DNA of 64,000 nt from Piper betle (lineage: Eukaryota; Streptophyta; Magnoliopsida; Piperales; Piperaceae), in the NCBI GenBank assembly GCA_033002965.1, contig JAURVB010012964.1, positions 248,001 through 312,000 of the forward strand, in the 5' to 3' direction. Position numbers and translations under genes: made by a program. The notes under the pieces were generated by a model, which did not search any database, was not told where the DNA came from, and saw only the letters and a list, made by a program, of their open reading frames with translations. Positions 11,288 to 23,490 of the stretch are shown here, one piece after another. Numbering within the stretch: position 1 is the first letter of the stretch; each line of letters opens with the position of its first letter.

Positions 11288-12332
11288 TCATCGCATTTGA
11301 AACTTAAAACTTGCCTCCTTCCTTTCTTGCAACTGTTTGACAGTGAATTTCCTTCCTAAAGTTGTCTCTTTAGGTTTAAAGTCTGTCACCTCTATTGCTT
11401 CACCTTTGCTACTTACATAATTGTTTTCTCTTTTAGATGAACTTGATGTGTGCTCGTAATTCCCTCTTGTTTGTCTTACATGTAAATGTGATTTACGGTT
11501 CACATGGTGCTCCAACTATCTAGCTAGACCTTGTGCGTCTAACAATGTTTCCGGTTTTCTTGCTTTCACCTCCATGTGCAGCTGTGGACTGAGACCACAT
11601 GTATAACTATTGACCTTCTATTTTTCTGTCATATGGCCAACCCTTGTTGCCAACCTATTAAATATGACCGTATAATCTTGTGTTGATGAATCTTGAATTA
11701 GTCTATTAAGACCACCATAGAAATCCTCATAATCAGATGGTCCAAACTGTAAGTTCATGGCTTCTTTCAGCTTTGCCCAACTAGGTATTCCACAATGTTC
11801 TTGCAACATATCAAACCAAATTTAAGCATCATCTTCCAAATGAAAGCTCGCTAATTCGACTTGTAAGTTTTTGTTGATTTTATGCAATTTAAAGAACTTT
11901 TTGGCTCTACTAAACCAATGAATGGGATCCATTGAACTATCATACTTTGGGAAACTCATCTTGGATCCTTTCAAACAATCTTCATTTTGAGCAACACGAA
12001 GAACACCCTCTTGTAAATTTTGTTGAGCACACTCTATCCCAAATTTTGATAGACCTTGTGGTTGTCTACTACCTGAAGACCACATTTGCTCCTCCTGTTG
12101 AAGATTATTGTGGATTCCTTGCAATTGATCGTTGACATCTACCCCAATTGCAAAAACCCTAACATGCGAAGTACCAATCCCATCTCAGTTGTCAAGATTC
12201 CCTCTATTCCCGACAACCTCAATTTAGATTGTAATAACAACTCAAATTTTTGCAGAGATATCAACAAAAGAAGATTGTAATTGATCTTGAGCCTTTCTGA
12301 TTTGGGCTAATTCTTCAGAGTTAGGTATCGCC
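11288..12332 (-). pseudogene. gag pseudogene, Reina-like
   Basis: Fragments in order on the minus strand are an N-terminal 'SEELAQIRKAQDQLQ' block (about 12250-12330), a capsid block with 'KMSFPKYDSSMDPIHWFSRA' in 11822-12124, 'SWAKLKEAMNLQFGP' and 'NRLIQDSSTQDYTVIFNRLA' in 11618-11809, and a nucleocapsid linker in 11288-11515. The usual CCHC knuckle is not intact: the region before 'DERFFPRHKYN' has lost its cysteines. Stops and shifts separate the blocks. Gag would form the cytoplasmic particle around the RNA. Confidence 0.75.
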
Positions 12333-12333
12333 A

Positions 12334-12346
12334 GGTTCTGATACCA
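12334..12346 (-). promoter_or_regulatory. Primer-binding site (tRNA-iMet type), Reina-like
   Basis: The minus strand reads TGGTATCAGAACC three bases inside the 5' LTR. This matches the 3' end complement of initiator-Met tRNA used by most plant gypsy elements, with a mismatch near the end. Confidence 0.85.
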
Positions 12347-12349
12347 ATC

Positions 12350-12689
12350 TGGAATGATCATCTTCAACAACATCGACAAGGTCTTTTCCCCTGCTCTGCC
12401 TACCACTCTATTTCATTGGCGCCATGTCAATGACGATCTGAAATTAGGAAAGAGGGGACTTTGGATCAATATGGAAACAAGGGAGCAAGGAAACGTCTTG
12501 CTTCCTTGGTGTTCTTCCTAAAAGATTGGAATAAGAATAACAAAAGCAAACGCCAATTGTATTATCATCAAATCAATATCCACAATCAGCATCCATGCTC
12601 TTTTTTATATCCCGCCCTTCCTCATTCATTTACCTGCACAATTACACAAATACCTCTCTCACAATACCCCTCTCACTTTATTCATACCA
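12350..12689 (-). repeat. 5' LTR of the Reina-like element
   Basis: The 340-bp LTR begins TGGAATGATC and ends ATACCA in plus orientation, so TG...CA ends are kept. It pairs with 8543-8885. Confidence 0.9.
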
Positions 12690-12694
12690 CCTTC

Positions 12695-14686
12695 CCCACT
12701 CATTTTCCACCTCCAGATCGTCCTCCTCCACATGTGGATCATCTCTCCATGAGGTACTCTGGCCTTCTAGGCTTTTTCTCTCATTTTTGGCATGATGTCA
12801 TGTTGTAGGGTTGTAGAATCATATAGATCTTGTTAGGAAATGCTAGAATAGTTGTTATTAGATTATTTATCATGTTTTTGTATGATTTGTGTGCTGGATT
12901 GCCTGATTCATATGTAAATGGTAGAAAATTATGATTTTTATACGTATTTCCTAGCTAACTTGGTGGATTTGCATGATTAATAGCCGTGGTTAATGTAAAA
13001 TCAAGCAAAATTGTGATTTTTATATTTATTTTGGTGGTCATTTGTGTTAAATCATTTTGTTTCTGAATAATTAGCAAAGTTTAGGAACTCAGAAAATTAT
13101 TTCAATGGATGTGACAAATATCCTAATTAATTAAAATCATGTATCATAATTAATAACCCCAAATAAGGTTTTTAACATAGACCATCTTAGTCAAAGTCCC
13201 TCACAAACATAATTAAGGGAGTGGGTTATGTTCCGCCCAAATTGGAGCTTAATAGAGAAATTAACTAAATAAGACTTTAAGTACAAGACACGAAAAAGTC
13301 TTAATTTCGAATCTAAAGTCTGCTGGACTAATATATAGCGGAGTCAACCGAGCTAATTAATTTGAATCTATTAGTAATTCTTTTAATATTACTCTCAATT
13401 TTGTGAGTTTCCATAATTTCTATACTAAATATGGATTAATAGAAATCCCCTAATATGAGTTGCCCAAAATCTTTTGGGCATTTGAAGATCTAAATTTTAC
13501 CTGCGCAAATTTAATGAAGGGATTTCAATCTCATGTTTTGCCTTAAGACTTAGAACTTTCATTTAAGTCGGCATCGTTAAGAGTTTTCTAAGATTAAATT
13601 CTGTTACATAGTATTAGGCTGGATTTTATGATCGTATATGATAGTTTATGATCGCATATTGGTAGTGTATGCTAGATAGTGAATTAGTCAAAATAGCCTC
13701 GGTATGCATTTTGAATGGATATGATAGCGCAACGGATTTGGGTTTTGATGTGATAAATGCTAGTTGAGCTGAATTGGATAGTTCCATGCCATTGTATGCA
13801 TGTCTTGAGGAGTGGGATTTGAATAGTAATTTTATTTGTTAGGCTGCATAGAGTCAAGCTCGCCATGGTAGGAGATGGAGCTTCACTCACAGGTCCGTTT
13901 GGCCTCTTCGTTGTTTGGCTCTATCATAGTTTTATTTTATATTTGTGGGATGGATTTAGTGGCATTTTATTAGATCCCACTAGTTTTGGGCCGTTTAGTC
14001 TATTTTTTTCAAATTTTAATAAAACTTGAAGGTTGAGATCCATTTATGTGTTGTCAGAAAATACAAGATCTAGCTAAAAGTTGCTTTGGCTCTATATATG
14101 TATCCCCTACTAGATCCCTATATGTATATATATGAATGCTTCTGAATTTATGATATGAGAAGTTGGGGATTTGATACACATACTATACCATGCACTCCTT
14201 GAAACCTGGGTGTAGTGATAGAGGGTACTACAAAGTAGCACGAATTCTAGAATTTTTGGTGATTAGTTCCTTGGCCATGCCAGTACAATGGTTGGCATTA
14301 TATCAAGGATATGGAAAAGGGTGTAAGTTTATGAAATATTTTTGTTTCATTCACTCTGCTTAGGATGTCAGCTTATATTTATGTGTGTTGAGCTTAGTGT
14401 GCCAACTTATGTTTATGATATATTGTCGTGTTTAGCGTACTGGCATATGATATGATTCATGTGTCATGTTTAGCCTGTCTACTATGTTCTTGATAGCATG
14501 AGAGTTCTTAGCATGCCTCTCATTTTAGCCATGGTGAGGAGTTATGATTCCTCGTGGGTATTTGTAATCATTTGTCAGTTTAATATATTATTATTAGTTA
14601 TGTTGGACGGATAATCTATTAATTACTAACATACAATTGTATATATAGGTTTGTAGCTGTAGATGTGGCCTGGTAAACAAAGGAAT
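12695..14686 (+). mobile_element. Plus-oriented Tekay-like LTR relic (disrupted by the Reina-like element)
   Basis: Landmarks match plus-oriented LTRs at 31500-31800 and 34600-34750: a 'tcacaggtccgtttgg' block at 13888, a 'gcattttattagatcccac' block near 13962, TATA-like 'ctatatatgtat' at about 14091 and 'ctatatgtatatat' near 14119, and a 'ttctagaatttttggtgat' block at 14245. The pyrimidine-rich 5' part seems to start before the Reina insertion (about 8430-8537, with a TTTTAAAACCTGG start) and to resume at 12695. There is no coding content. Family assignment is inferred from ordered short blocks. Confidence 0.42.
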
Positions 14687-15944
14687 TGATAACTCTATAA
14701 TGGAGTTATTATGTTGATATAATTTGAATATGTTTTAGTAGTCTAAAGTAGGTTTTAAATTTAGTTTTAATATAAATTAGGAATTTTGAATAGAATAAAT
14801 AAAATCATGAACTTATTCTAATTCCAAATGTAAATTGAAATTATTCAATCTTATTTGTAAGGAAAAGCTAGGCCCAAACCATATTGGAGATTTGTTAAAG
14901 GTTTGTCATGCTCTAATTAGGGTTATGTTCCAAAACAAAAGTTGTTTGGAAGGAGATCAAATAATGTATGGCAAGCTCATAATGCTAAATTGCGACATTT
15001 GCACATGGGAGTGATGATAAGCACATGTGGACCAATATTGAGTTAGGCTAATGAACTGGATTAGAGCTACGTAAGAAAAGTGCCTTGCAATACAAGAAAG
15101 GACCAACACTTAAAAGCATAAGTGATAATAAGCACACGAGGGTCACACACTAAGGATGACGACCATCTTGGGACATCTATAAGGTGCATCTCTAATGTGA
15201 ATTGGGAGAGCTCTTATTCTTTTTATTTCTAAAACCCTCAAGCTTCAACCTTTAGAAAGTTCCTAGTTCTTAGTTTTCTGATTTTAAAGGTCGAGAGTTT
15301 AAAGTGTTTCAGGAGGACAAGCCTTGAAGACAAACAACAAAGAAGCAATTCAAGAGGAGAGAATAAACCGCACTAAGGCCTCAAAGAACCAAATTTGGAT
15401 ATCTTCATTTCTTCTAATTGTATTTGTTTCTTTGAATGTATGCAATGTTGATGATGATGTTAATTAATACTTTCATGGGGAAAAATTGTTCATTTGAGAT
15501 AAACAATGAATCTTAATTACAATATGATATAGAGTTATTATTTTTTGCCTTTTTATGGTTGATTATTTGAATTGGTTCTTAATGCTACAAATGTAGTTAA
15601 CTTTTGATCATTGATGTCTTGACTAAGAGATTTAATTTCTCTTGATCATTGATGTCTTGACTAGAATAATTTAAAATGTTGTGGTAGACTTACACTTTGA
15701 TGTTATAGATATTCAGATATAAAAGTTGATCTTTATGCATCTATATGTACTCTCTTGCACAAATATGCAGCAATTGTATCAACAGGGATAGGCTATAATA
15801 AGATGCAAATGCCCGTTGCAATTATATTTGTTTCCCCAGTGATCAACCCTAATCATTTTATAAATTGATGGAAATGATAATTTTATATTATAAGGCAATT
15901 AGGTGAAATGAACATCTTAGATCTCATTTATTATTGGAAGAAAA
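14687..15944 (+). mobile_element. Possible Athila-type LTR relic
   Basis: It starts TGATAACTCTATAATGGAGT and then 'tattatg'. This parallels the LTR start TGATAACTCTGTAAAAGAGT of the array at 56732-63449. Later parts (an 'aagaagcaattcaagagga' block and a 'ttgatcattgatgtcttgact' block repeated at about 15605 and 15640) show only loose similarity. The right end is not defined. Confidence 0.3.
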
Positions 15945-17049
15945 TGTGACAACCTGCTCAATTTCACAACTAGATCCGGTGCCACTTTTGGTTTGACAAC
16001 CCAAACCCAGATAAAATAACACATGGAATATTTAAAATTACAGCATACACGCAACATATAACCATCTATGAACATTTGCAATGGCATTTAATGTGTAAAT
16101 AAGTGCAAGTAATAATTATTCCAACTACTAATAATTTGTTCATAACATCACATATGTATAATAATCAAATAATAACATAAAAAATAGCAAGTTTCAATTA
16201 TAAGAAATCCAACTCAAGAATCGTACTAGGATCCATTGTTAATTATATATAACCAACCGGTAAAATACAAAAAGTCCATAATTAACTAATATTAGTTAAC
16301 TAGTAGTCCAATTGTAAAGTTTGCATTTTTGTCTCCTCCCGATAAAACATATAATTCCTCGTGGGAACAATCTCTACTCCCTATTTAATTACTTATTCAA
16401 TACGTGGACTTGCTTAATATAAAAAAGCACACAACTATTGGAAAGTTTTATAGAGTATTGATTGGAATTTGCACACTTGATTGGAAAGGATGATCCCAAA
16501 AACAATCTACACAAACAACTTATTAGCCTCAAATCCAAGGCACACAGTAACGATTTCCTCAATACAAGATCGTTGGCTTCTACAATAGAGCAATCACTAA
16601 TAACTCACATCCAAGATATAATGAATTCTTCTTCTTGAGAGTGCAGTAGTAGGAAGAGTCTTCAATCTATTGTCACACTGCAAGATCAAATTCAAAATCG
16701 TCTCAAAATCAAGTTTTTTCTAAAAAAGAAACTCAATAAGAAATCACAGAGACAAGACGAGGAAGAAGAGACTCTAAAGGCACGTTAATGGGAGCTACCC
16801 AACAAATGTCAGTGTCCGGGCGCTGCCCCGGGCCCTATTACCTGGAGTTTGGGCAATGCTTATCGGGTCTGGGCTCTGCGTAAAAATACAGTGCTGTGGC
16901 GCTCAAAACTTACATCGTGGTACAAGTTTTAGAAGCACTAATCCTACAATCCTTACCTATATTTAAAATAAGAATAACCAACAGCAATTCAAAAATGATT
17001 CTATGTAATTTTCTTTTAGAACAAGTATCTTTTAATTTGAACGTACCCC
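15945..17049 (-). mobile_element. Possible minus-oriented LTR relic
   Basis: It begins TGTGACAACCTGCTCAATTT, which resembles the TGTAACGACCTGCC start of the LTR at 37428. AT-rich sequence follows, then a GC-rich patch at about 16820-16880. I see no coding motifs. The right boundary is set only by the insertion at 17055. Confidence 0.3.
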
Positions 17050-17054
17050 TAGAT

Positions 17055-17537
17055 TGTAAAACCTGGGATTTTCACTCAACGGTTTTAGTTTTGGTTTGGT
17101 CGTAACTAAAATCAAGTTGCTTATCCCCCTTTATTTGCCACATGCATATGTACAGTATGTTATGTGTGAGCCACAACCCTAGTCTCCCCCGGCGCATGGC
17201 ACCGCATGGTTGGGCACTACTCCGTCCCAACTCTTATTTTCAGTTTTTTATTTACGTCAAGTATATTTAGGTTTAGGACCATGTCTCACACGTCTAGATC
17301 ACATCTTGCGTGTTTGAAACATCTTATAGTGCATCCTAGCCCCCGAGAGCTCCATTATAGTTCCTAAGGTCATCCAACTACCTTTTTTGAGTGCGTACCA
17401 TAGGTGCACATAAATTGTGCCCAACGCAAAGATGCCCTCATAGCTGCCTTTGCGCCAGAATGTTGCATGGGATTCAGTTGAGTAGTTGTGTTCCTGGGTT
17501 TTCCCGATTTCTATGATCCACCTTGGAAAAGGCCAGC
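17055..17537 (+). repeat. 5' LTR of the outer element, first part
   Basis: It starts TGTAAAACCTGGGATTTT, compared with the 3' LTR start at 47873. Shared blocks include 'catcctagcccc' near 17333 and a 'gagtgc' block near 17390, matched at 48130-48230. It is cut at 17537 by the minus-strand element and resumes after 32975. Confidence 0.65.
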
Positions 17538-20394
17538 TGTAACACCCCGTTTCGGCTCACCTGTGAACCGACCCGGAAATGTCACCGGCGACCGAACTGT
17601 TCGTTAATCTATTAGATTCGGTTAAGCCGACCCGGATCTACTCTCGGCGTCTCGAGATGGAGATGCAAATATGAAATGCATGAATGGGAACGATTGGGTT
17701 CTATCGGAGTCCTACATGCATGCTATGATGTACAAGCAAAATAAGACAAAACAACAAATGAAAAACCAAAAGAAAATATATACTATTTTATGAAAATACG
17801 ATAACACATAACAATCTACCATGACATTAAATCATTATCTCATTCATTTTTACCCGAGCCGAGTCTGAACTCCAAGGCTCCCTACTCAGTCACATTTATC
17901 AGTTTGTTTCATAACAAGTAATTCATTCACGCAAACACATCAAAATTATCATTTACATAACAATAACACACCATCATTATACATACATTACACGCGGTAG
18001 GTACATGTGTGCGCGGTTCCGTGCTGCTCCTCCGCAGTCCCGACAGCTTTCATCGCTCGCATTCCTCACCTACATATATATAGAAAAACCGTCAGTAACG
18101 AGTGTTACCGGCCGAGAAAATAACTAATATCAATCTGGCACAGGAGAGCAAACTCTCCTGTTGAATCAAAACCATATACTTCCTCAAGAACTCTCATCAG
18201 GGCACATACGGGAGCCTGCTCGCCCTCGGGTTGACAGCGTCCCCCTTTCTTTCTCATTCTCATACCTTGGCCATTTCTCTATCGCTTCTCACATCAAATT
18301 TCATTCCTTACCGCCCTCTGCACCTTCCATATTACTCCTGGCCTTGAGCACAAAGCCCGAGCACTCTCAGGCAGTCGCCTTCAGTACCCTTTGAACCACA
18401 AGTCTAGACATGCGCTGCATTGCAGTACCCATAAACCTCCACACTTCTCCGGGTTTGAGGAACTCAAAGGTGGAGTTGTCCGGATCCTTCGGGAACGAAG
18501 TGGGTTCTCCGCAGCTCCAGAGCCCGCTCTTCCGAGCACACGCCCTATCTGAAGACGTGGCCGCAAGTAACCCTCATCCCATCTTTCATCGAAAACGCGA
18601 AAACTATACATATATAGGCTTGGGTTGGGATTTATACAATAGGCCCGAAGGCAACTTGAGCTGGATCTGAAGTTCGAAAACAAACTCGAGGGATCTCATC
18701 CTCGAGGGTTATTAATCCGAAAAAACTGTTGGCTAAATGGCCCGAGTTAAGTGGGATCCGATAAAACTCCACTTAACTCGTCCTGCACATGATAAATCAA
18801 ATGCACAATAGAGTAGCGTAAAATCAGAGAACGAGTCATAAACGGACCTGGTAGAAGCTCCAAACAGGTCCACGCGCCTAGGCGGCAAGCTCCTACACCG
18901 TACCTACACAATCAAGCTAAAAACTAACGCTCGCATGATGAATCACACATCCTATAGCATGCACACACAATCAACACAATCACGCATCAATCAACACATT
19001 AACCTATATCAATTCTAGCAAGTCTACTTAGGCTAGTTTGCATTAGATCATGATCATTACCTAGTTACCCTAATTAATTTCTTAGCCTCCATTTTTAACA
19101 CCACACAATCAAACAAATTTCATATTTTATCCTTAATCAAATCTACATTTATATATATATATTATTATGACACACAATTCACCAATCCTAGCATGCAATT
19201 CTAATAATTAATACTTTCAAATAATTAAGTTAAAATGAATTATACCTTGCGTCGTCGAAAATCGGCGACGGCTAGGGTTTCCGTTTCACGGCTCGAAACT
19301 CGAATTCGGCACCTAGCGGTGTTCGAAGTCCGATCAGATTGGACCGGGTGCGTTCGGCGGATGATCCGGCGAATTTCCCACGAATCCAATTTTTCCGGCG
19401 ATTCCGGCGGTTTTCGGCGAGTGTCAGTGGTTTTCTGGCGGATTCCGACGGTTTTCCGGCGATGATTCGGGACGGAGCAATCAGGGGTCTATCGGCACCA
19501 GCTCGACGAGCTTGTTCCGATGGTGGTGTCAAACAAGGTAGCTGAGGTGGCGATGGCCGTCGACGGCGGTGTCAAAAATGGGTGGCGGTGGCGGCGTGCT
19601 CCGATCGAGGTTGCGGCCGGCCTCGACGGCGATCAGGATGGTGGGGAAACGTCGTCGACGGCGAGAGGGTGGTCGACTGGTGGTCACAGCGGCGGCGACG
19701 GCGACCGAACGGCGGCGGAATCCGGCCCGGAGTGGCGACGGCCGAGGCGCCTTCGTGGGCATTCCGGCGGCACGCCGGCAGGCGATCGGTGGCCAGGGTC
19801 GGTCGGGGCGGCATGGCGACAGCGAGGGGACGATGGGCGGTTGGTTCCAGCTGTGGGGCGGCAGTCGACGGCGGTGGCAGTGACGAACAAAGTGGGCGGC
19901 AAGGGTTTGGGTGAAGAAGGGTCGGGAGGGAGAAGAAATGTTCTAGTGGCAGTTTCGTAAATAAGTATTGACTCGATTCCTACTCGAGTCAAAATAATAA
20001 CTAGTTCGTAATAAATTCAAAAAAATCTAGAAAAATATGGAAAAATCCCATAAAATAAAACAAACACAACAACATCCAAATGGCATGCTCTATAACTAAT
20101 AGCCCACCTGAATATAATCCAACGCGTCCTAATTCGTCATTCGGCCCTAAAAAATATTCTACGATCAAATAAAAATAACAATCAATACTGCATACCTCCA
20201 TATACTTGATAACCCATTTTTCATCATCTTTCAGGCGTTATCATCGTACACTTGAGCATACATGACCCTCATCGCTCATAACTCACAGCTAGCCTCAACT
20301 CAGCTTGCGGTCCATGAAGCTGACTCGACTCGAACCGACGGTTGAACTGAATGGTTCACTCCCGAAAACTCTGACTCGAGTCACGGGTTTTACA
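17538..20394 (-). repeat. 3' LTR of the minus-strand Tekay-like element (2,857 bp)
   Basis: In plus orientation it starts TGTAACACCCCG and ends GGGTTTTACA. It aligns with 27706-30264 almost base for base. It contains a GC-rich, CCGG-rich tract at 19240-19900 with about 190 bp that the other LTR lacks. Open frames in that tract (19235-19992, both strands) are composition artefacts. Confidence 0.92.
18604..18617 (-). promoter_or_regulatory. TATA-like box in Tekay-type LTR
   Basis: The minus strand reads CTATATATGTATAG just upstream of 'ttttcgcg'. The same box is at 28784-28797 in the 5' LTR, where it would drive element transcription, and at 31781-31795 in the plus-oriented copy. Confidence 0.6.
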
Positions 20395-20432
20395 ACCTTC
20401 CCTCCTTTGAAAAATTTCGTCCTCGAAATTTT
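20395..20432 (-). promoter_or_regulatory. Polypurine tract and adjacent hairpin
   Basis: The polypurine tract (minus strand CAAAGGAGGGAAGGT, 20395-20409) abuts the 3' LTR. Next to it is a perfect 9-bp inverted repeat, AAAATTTCG (20411-20419) and CGAAATTTT (20424-20432), with a TCCT loop. It lies downstream of the pol stop, so it is not coding here. Confidence 0.8.
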
Positions 20433-20458
20433 AACCAAGGAAGTTTCAACCATGTTCC

Positions 20459-22612
20459 TCATCTAAATCTACGTGCTGGTGTAGTACCTGGTTGTGAAGC
20501 TGGTTGCTCGAACAGCTCTGGGTATCGCTTCCTCATCTCATCTTCTCGTTCCCACGTAGCTTCTTCAACTCCTCGTCGGGTCCATTGCACTTGTACTAGG
20601 GGAACTTCTTTTCCACGGAGAATCTTCACTCTTCGGTCCACGATTTGGACTGCATACTCTGGGTACGTCAGGTCCGGTTGCAGCTCTACCTCTTTGAAGC
20701 TGACAACATGAGAGTTGTCAGGGTGATACTTCTTCAACATTGACACGTGGAAGACATCATGCACAGCTGATAGGTGAGGAGGCAATGCTAGCCTATATGC
20801 CACTGGTCCAATGCGCTCAATCACGTCAAAGGGTCCAATATAGCGCGGATTGAGTTTCCCTCGCTTCCCGAATCTCGTGTTTCCCTTAGTCGGAGAGACC
20901 TTCAGGAGAACGTGATCTCCTAATACGAAATGAACCTCACGTCTGCGCTGATCTGCGTAACTCTTTTGTCTATCTTGAGCTGACCTCATTCGTCTTCTAA
21001 TCCTCATTACCACCTCTTGTGTCTGCTGGATCATTTCTGGCCCAACTACTACTGGTTCGCTGCCCTGCACCCAACACACTGGGGATCTGCATGGTCTACC
21101 GTACAATGCTTCGAACGGTGCCATTCCAATTGTGGCCTGATAGCTGTTATTGTAGGAGAATTCCACCAGAGGTAGGTGTTCTTCCCAACTCCCTCCGAAA
21201 TCCAGGATACATGCGCGAAGCAAGTCTTCCAGGGTCTGTATGGTTCTTTCCGTCTGTCCATCTATTTGAGGATGGAAAGCTGTGCTGAATCTCAATTCTG
21301 TGCCCATAGCTGCCAGAAAAGCCTTCCAAAATCGCAATGTGAACCTCGGATCCCTGTCTGATATGATCTCCCGTGGTACACCGTGTAACCTGACTATCTG
21401 ATCTCTATACAGCATAGCCAATGTGGTCAGTGGGTAGTCCATCCTGATCGGTATGAAGTGTACGCTCTTTGTAAGTCGATCCACTATGACCCATATCGCA
21501 TCCTTTTGTTGGCGGGTCTTAGGTAAACCAACTACAAAGTCGTAAGCTACACTCTCCCACTTCCACTCTGGAGTTTCCAACGGTTGTAGCATTCCACCTG
21601 GACGTACGTGCTCGGCTTTCACTTGCTGGCATACCAAACATCTAGCCACTATATCGTACACTTCTCTCTTCATTCCTGGCCACCAATAGGTTCGTCGGAC
21701 ATCGTGGTACATCTTCACTCCACCTGGGTGTACTGAGCATCTCGACGTGTGAGCTTCGTGAAGAATAGTACTTCGAAGTCCGGGATACTCTGGAACATTA
21801 GGCACGAATAGTTGGCCTCTCAATCTGACTAATCCGTCTGTATCCCTGGCCAATTCCTGATGTGTTCCGTGTTCCAACCATTGCTTCAACTGCGGGTCTG
21901 CCTCCTGTGCAATCTGAATCTGCTCAAGCACGCTTGGCTGAATCGTATGTCGCGCCATCATCCCAACTAACTGTCTCTGGCTCGTAGTGTGCTCGGTCAC
22001 TGACAATGCTGCTAATCCTGCGGTGTACAAGAATCCAGGCTTCCTGCTCAATGCATTGGCTACCACATTCGCCTTGCCCTCATGGTATGCTATGTCGACC
22101 TCGTAATCAGCTAACATCTCCAACCATCTCCTCTGTCTGCTATTCAGATCCTTCTGTGTGAAGATATATTTCAGACTCTGGTGATCAGTTAGAAGTCTGA
22201 AAGATGTCCCATATAGATAGTGCCTCCATATTCTGAGAGCGAATATGACTGCAGCAAGCTCTAGATCATGAGTAGGATAGTTACGCTCATGCACCTTGAG
22301 CTGACGAGATGCATAAGCAATAACCTTATCCTTCTGCATCAAAACACAACCTAAGCCAATCCCTGAGGCATCAGTATACACTACAAAATCCTCATGTCCC
22401 TCAGGCAATGCGAGGATAGGCGCCGAAGTCAACCTCTGCTTTAGCATCTTGAAACTCCGCTCACATTCGTCTGTCCATATGAACCGTTCCTCTTTCCTAG
22501 TCAGTCGCATCAGAGGGGCTGCTATGGAAGAGAAGTCCTGAATGAACCGTCTGTAGTATCCAGCCAATCCCAGAAAACTCCGAACCTCCGTAGGTGTCGT
22601 CAGTTGTTCCCA
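20459..22612 (-). pseudogene. pol 3' part: RNase H, integrase and chromodomain
   Basis: This is the longest open frame in the window, 702 residues from its first Met (22567) and open up to the stop at 22613. Near residue 1 is 'AGYYRRFI', the RT end. RNase H follows with 'VVYTDASG' (Asp near 66) and 'LLTDHQSLKYIF', ending in 'KANVVANALSRK'. The HHCC zinc finger (H-S-R...HPGG, then CLVC) is near 270-320. The integrase core has 'AYDFVVGLP', 'ISDRDPRF' and 'TERTIQTLE'. A C-terminal chromodomain ('YAVQIVDRRVKILRGKEVPL' then 'VQWTRRGVEEATWERE') spans about 635-690 and would steer integration toward modified chromatin. All catalytic residues look intact; only the upstream stop separates it from RT. 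Confidence 0.93.
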
Positions 22613-23490
22613 CTACACTACTGCCTCTATCTTAGCTGGATCCACTGAGATGCCTGATGCTGAGATGATGTGGCCAAGAAAATTTACCTCTGACAACCAG
22701 AAACTGCACTTCGAAAATTTCCCATACAACCTATGCTCTCTCAGTGTTTGCAACACAATCCTCAGGTGTTGCACATGTTCTTCCTTAGATGAAGAATATA
22801 CCAGTATGTCATCCACAAAGACGATCACAAACTGGTCCAAGTACTGATTGAACACTCTGCTCATCAAGTCCATAAATGTTGCTGGAGTATTGGTCAATCC
22901 AAACGGCATGACCAGAAACTCGTAGTGTCCATATCTCATCCTGAACGCAGTCTTCGGGATGTCTTCTGCTCTAATCCTCAGTTGGTAGTATCCTGATCTC
23001 AAATCAATCTTCGAAAAGACAACTGCTAAGCTCAATTGGTCAAATAAATCATCAATACGAGGAAGAGGGTATCTGTTCTTAACCGTTGCATAGTTTAGCA
23101 TCCTATAATCTATGCATAACCGTATGCTTCCATCCTTCTTCCTCACAAATAGCACTGGTGCGCCCCAAGGGAAAACGCTCGGTCTGATGAATCCTTGGTC
23201 CAACAGTGTCTGTAGCTGTTCCTTCAGTTCCTTGAGCTCCAGAGGTGCCATCCTATACGGAGCTCTCGAAATTGGGGCTGTGCCAGGCATCAACTCGATG
23301 GCAAGATCCACCTCTCTGTCTGGCGGCAATCCAGTAATCTCCTCAGGAAATACATCTATAAATTCGCAGACCACTGGAATCTCCTCTATACTCGGTTGTT
23401 CCCCTGGTCCACTCTGCTTAGTCAAAACTAACGCTGCCATTATCAGTTCATTGCCTCTGTCCAGTTGTCTCACTGCACTCTGATAAGATA
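22613..23490 (-). pseudogene. Reverse transcriptase domain, Tekay-like
   Basis: The 286-residue open frame (23473-22616) holds the full catalytic RT. '[20 protein letters not shown]' sits at about residues 108-127, '[15 protein letters not shown]' at 153-167, '[15 protein letters not shown]' at 186-200 and the catalytic FVDD at about 219-222. It copies the element RNA into cDNA. The frame ends at a TAG (22613-22615) at the RT/RNase H join; downstream sequence continues in the same frame. Upstream, a single frameshift at about 23490-23510 separates it from the protease frame. Confidence 0.93.

Larger units (their letters stand above)
8538..12694 (-). mobile_element. Reina-like Ty3/gypsy chromovirus, minus strand, degenerate
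   Basis: This is a complete-ended element of about 4.15 kb. Paired LTRs lie at 8543-8885 and 12350-12689, with a perfect 5-bp duplication CCTTC at 8538-8542 and 12690-12694. A Met-type primer site sits just inside the right LTR and a polypurine tract just inside the left LTR, so transcription would run right to left. Order on the minus strand is gag, protease, RT remnant, RNase H tail, integrase. The small size and LTRs of about 340 bp suggest Reina; the lineage is inferred. Every domain has stops or shifts, and the RT core is missing. Confidence 0.88.

Noticed and set aside
15601..15665. Short direct repeat 'ttgatcattgatgtcttgact' as a possible mobile-element footprint
   Set aside because: Only two copies with simple AT-rich surroundings; more likely local duplication.
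17050..17054. TAGAT as the target duplication of the outer element
   Set aside because: TAGAT words occur near 52073 and 52090 but are not preceded by an LTR end, so no duplication can be claimed.
19235..19992. Several overlapping open frames of 70-146 codons
   Set aside because: They lie in all frames of a GC-rich LTR tract, have Arg/Gly-rich low-complexity products, and are not kept in the paired LTR at 29430-29940.
21019..21361. Overlapping small frames inside the integrase region
   Set aside because: Shadows of the 702-codon integrase frame on the minus strand.
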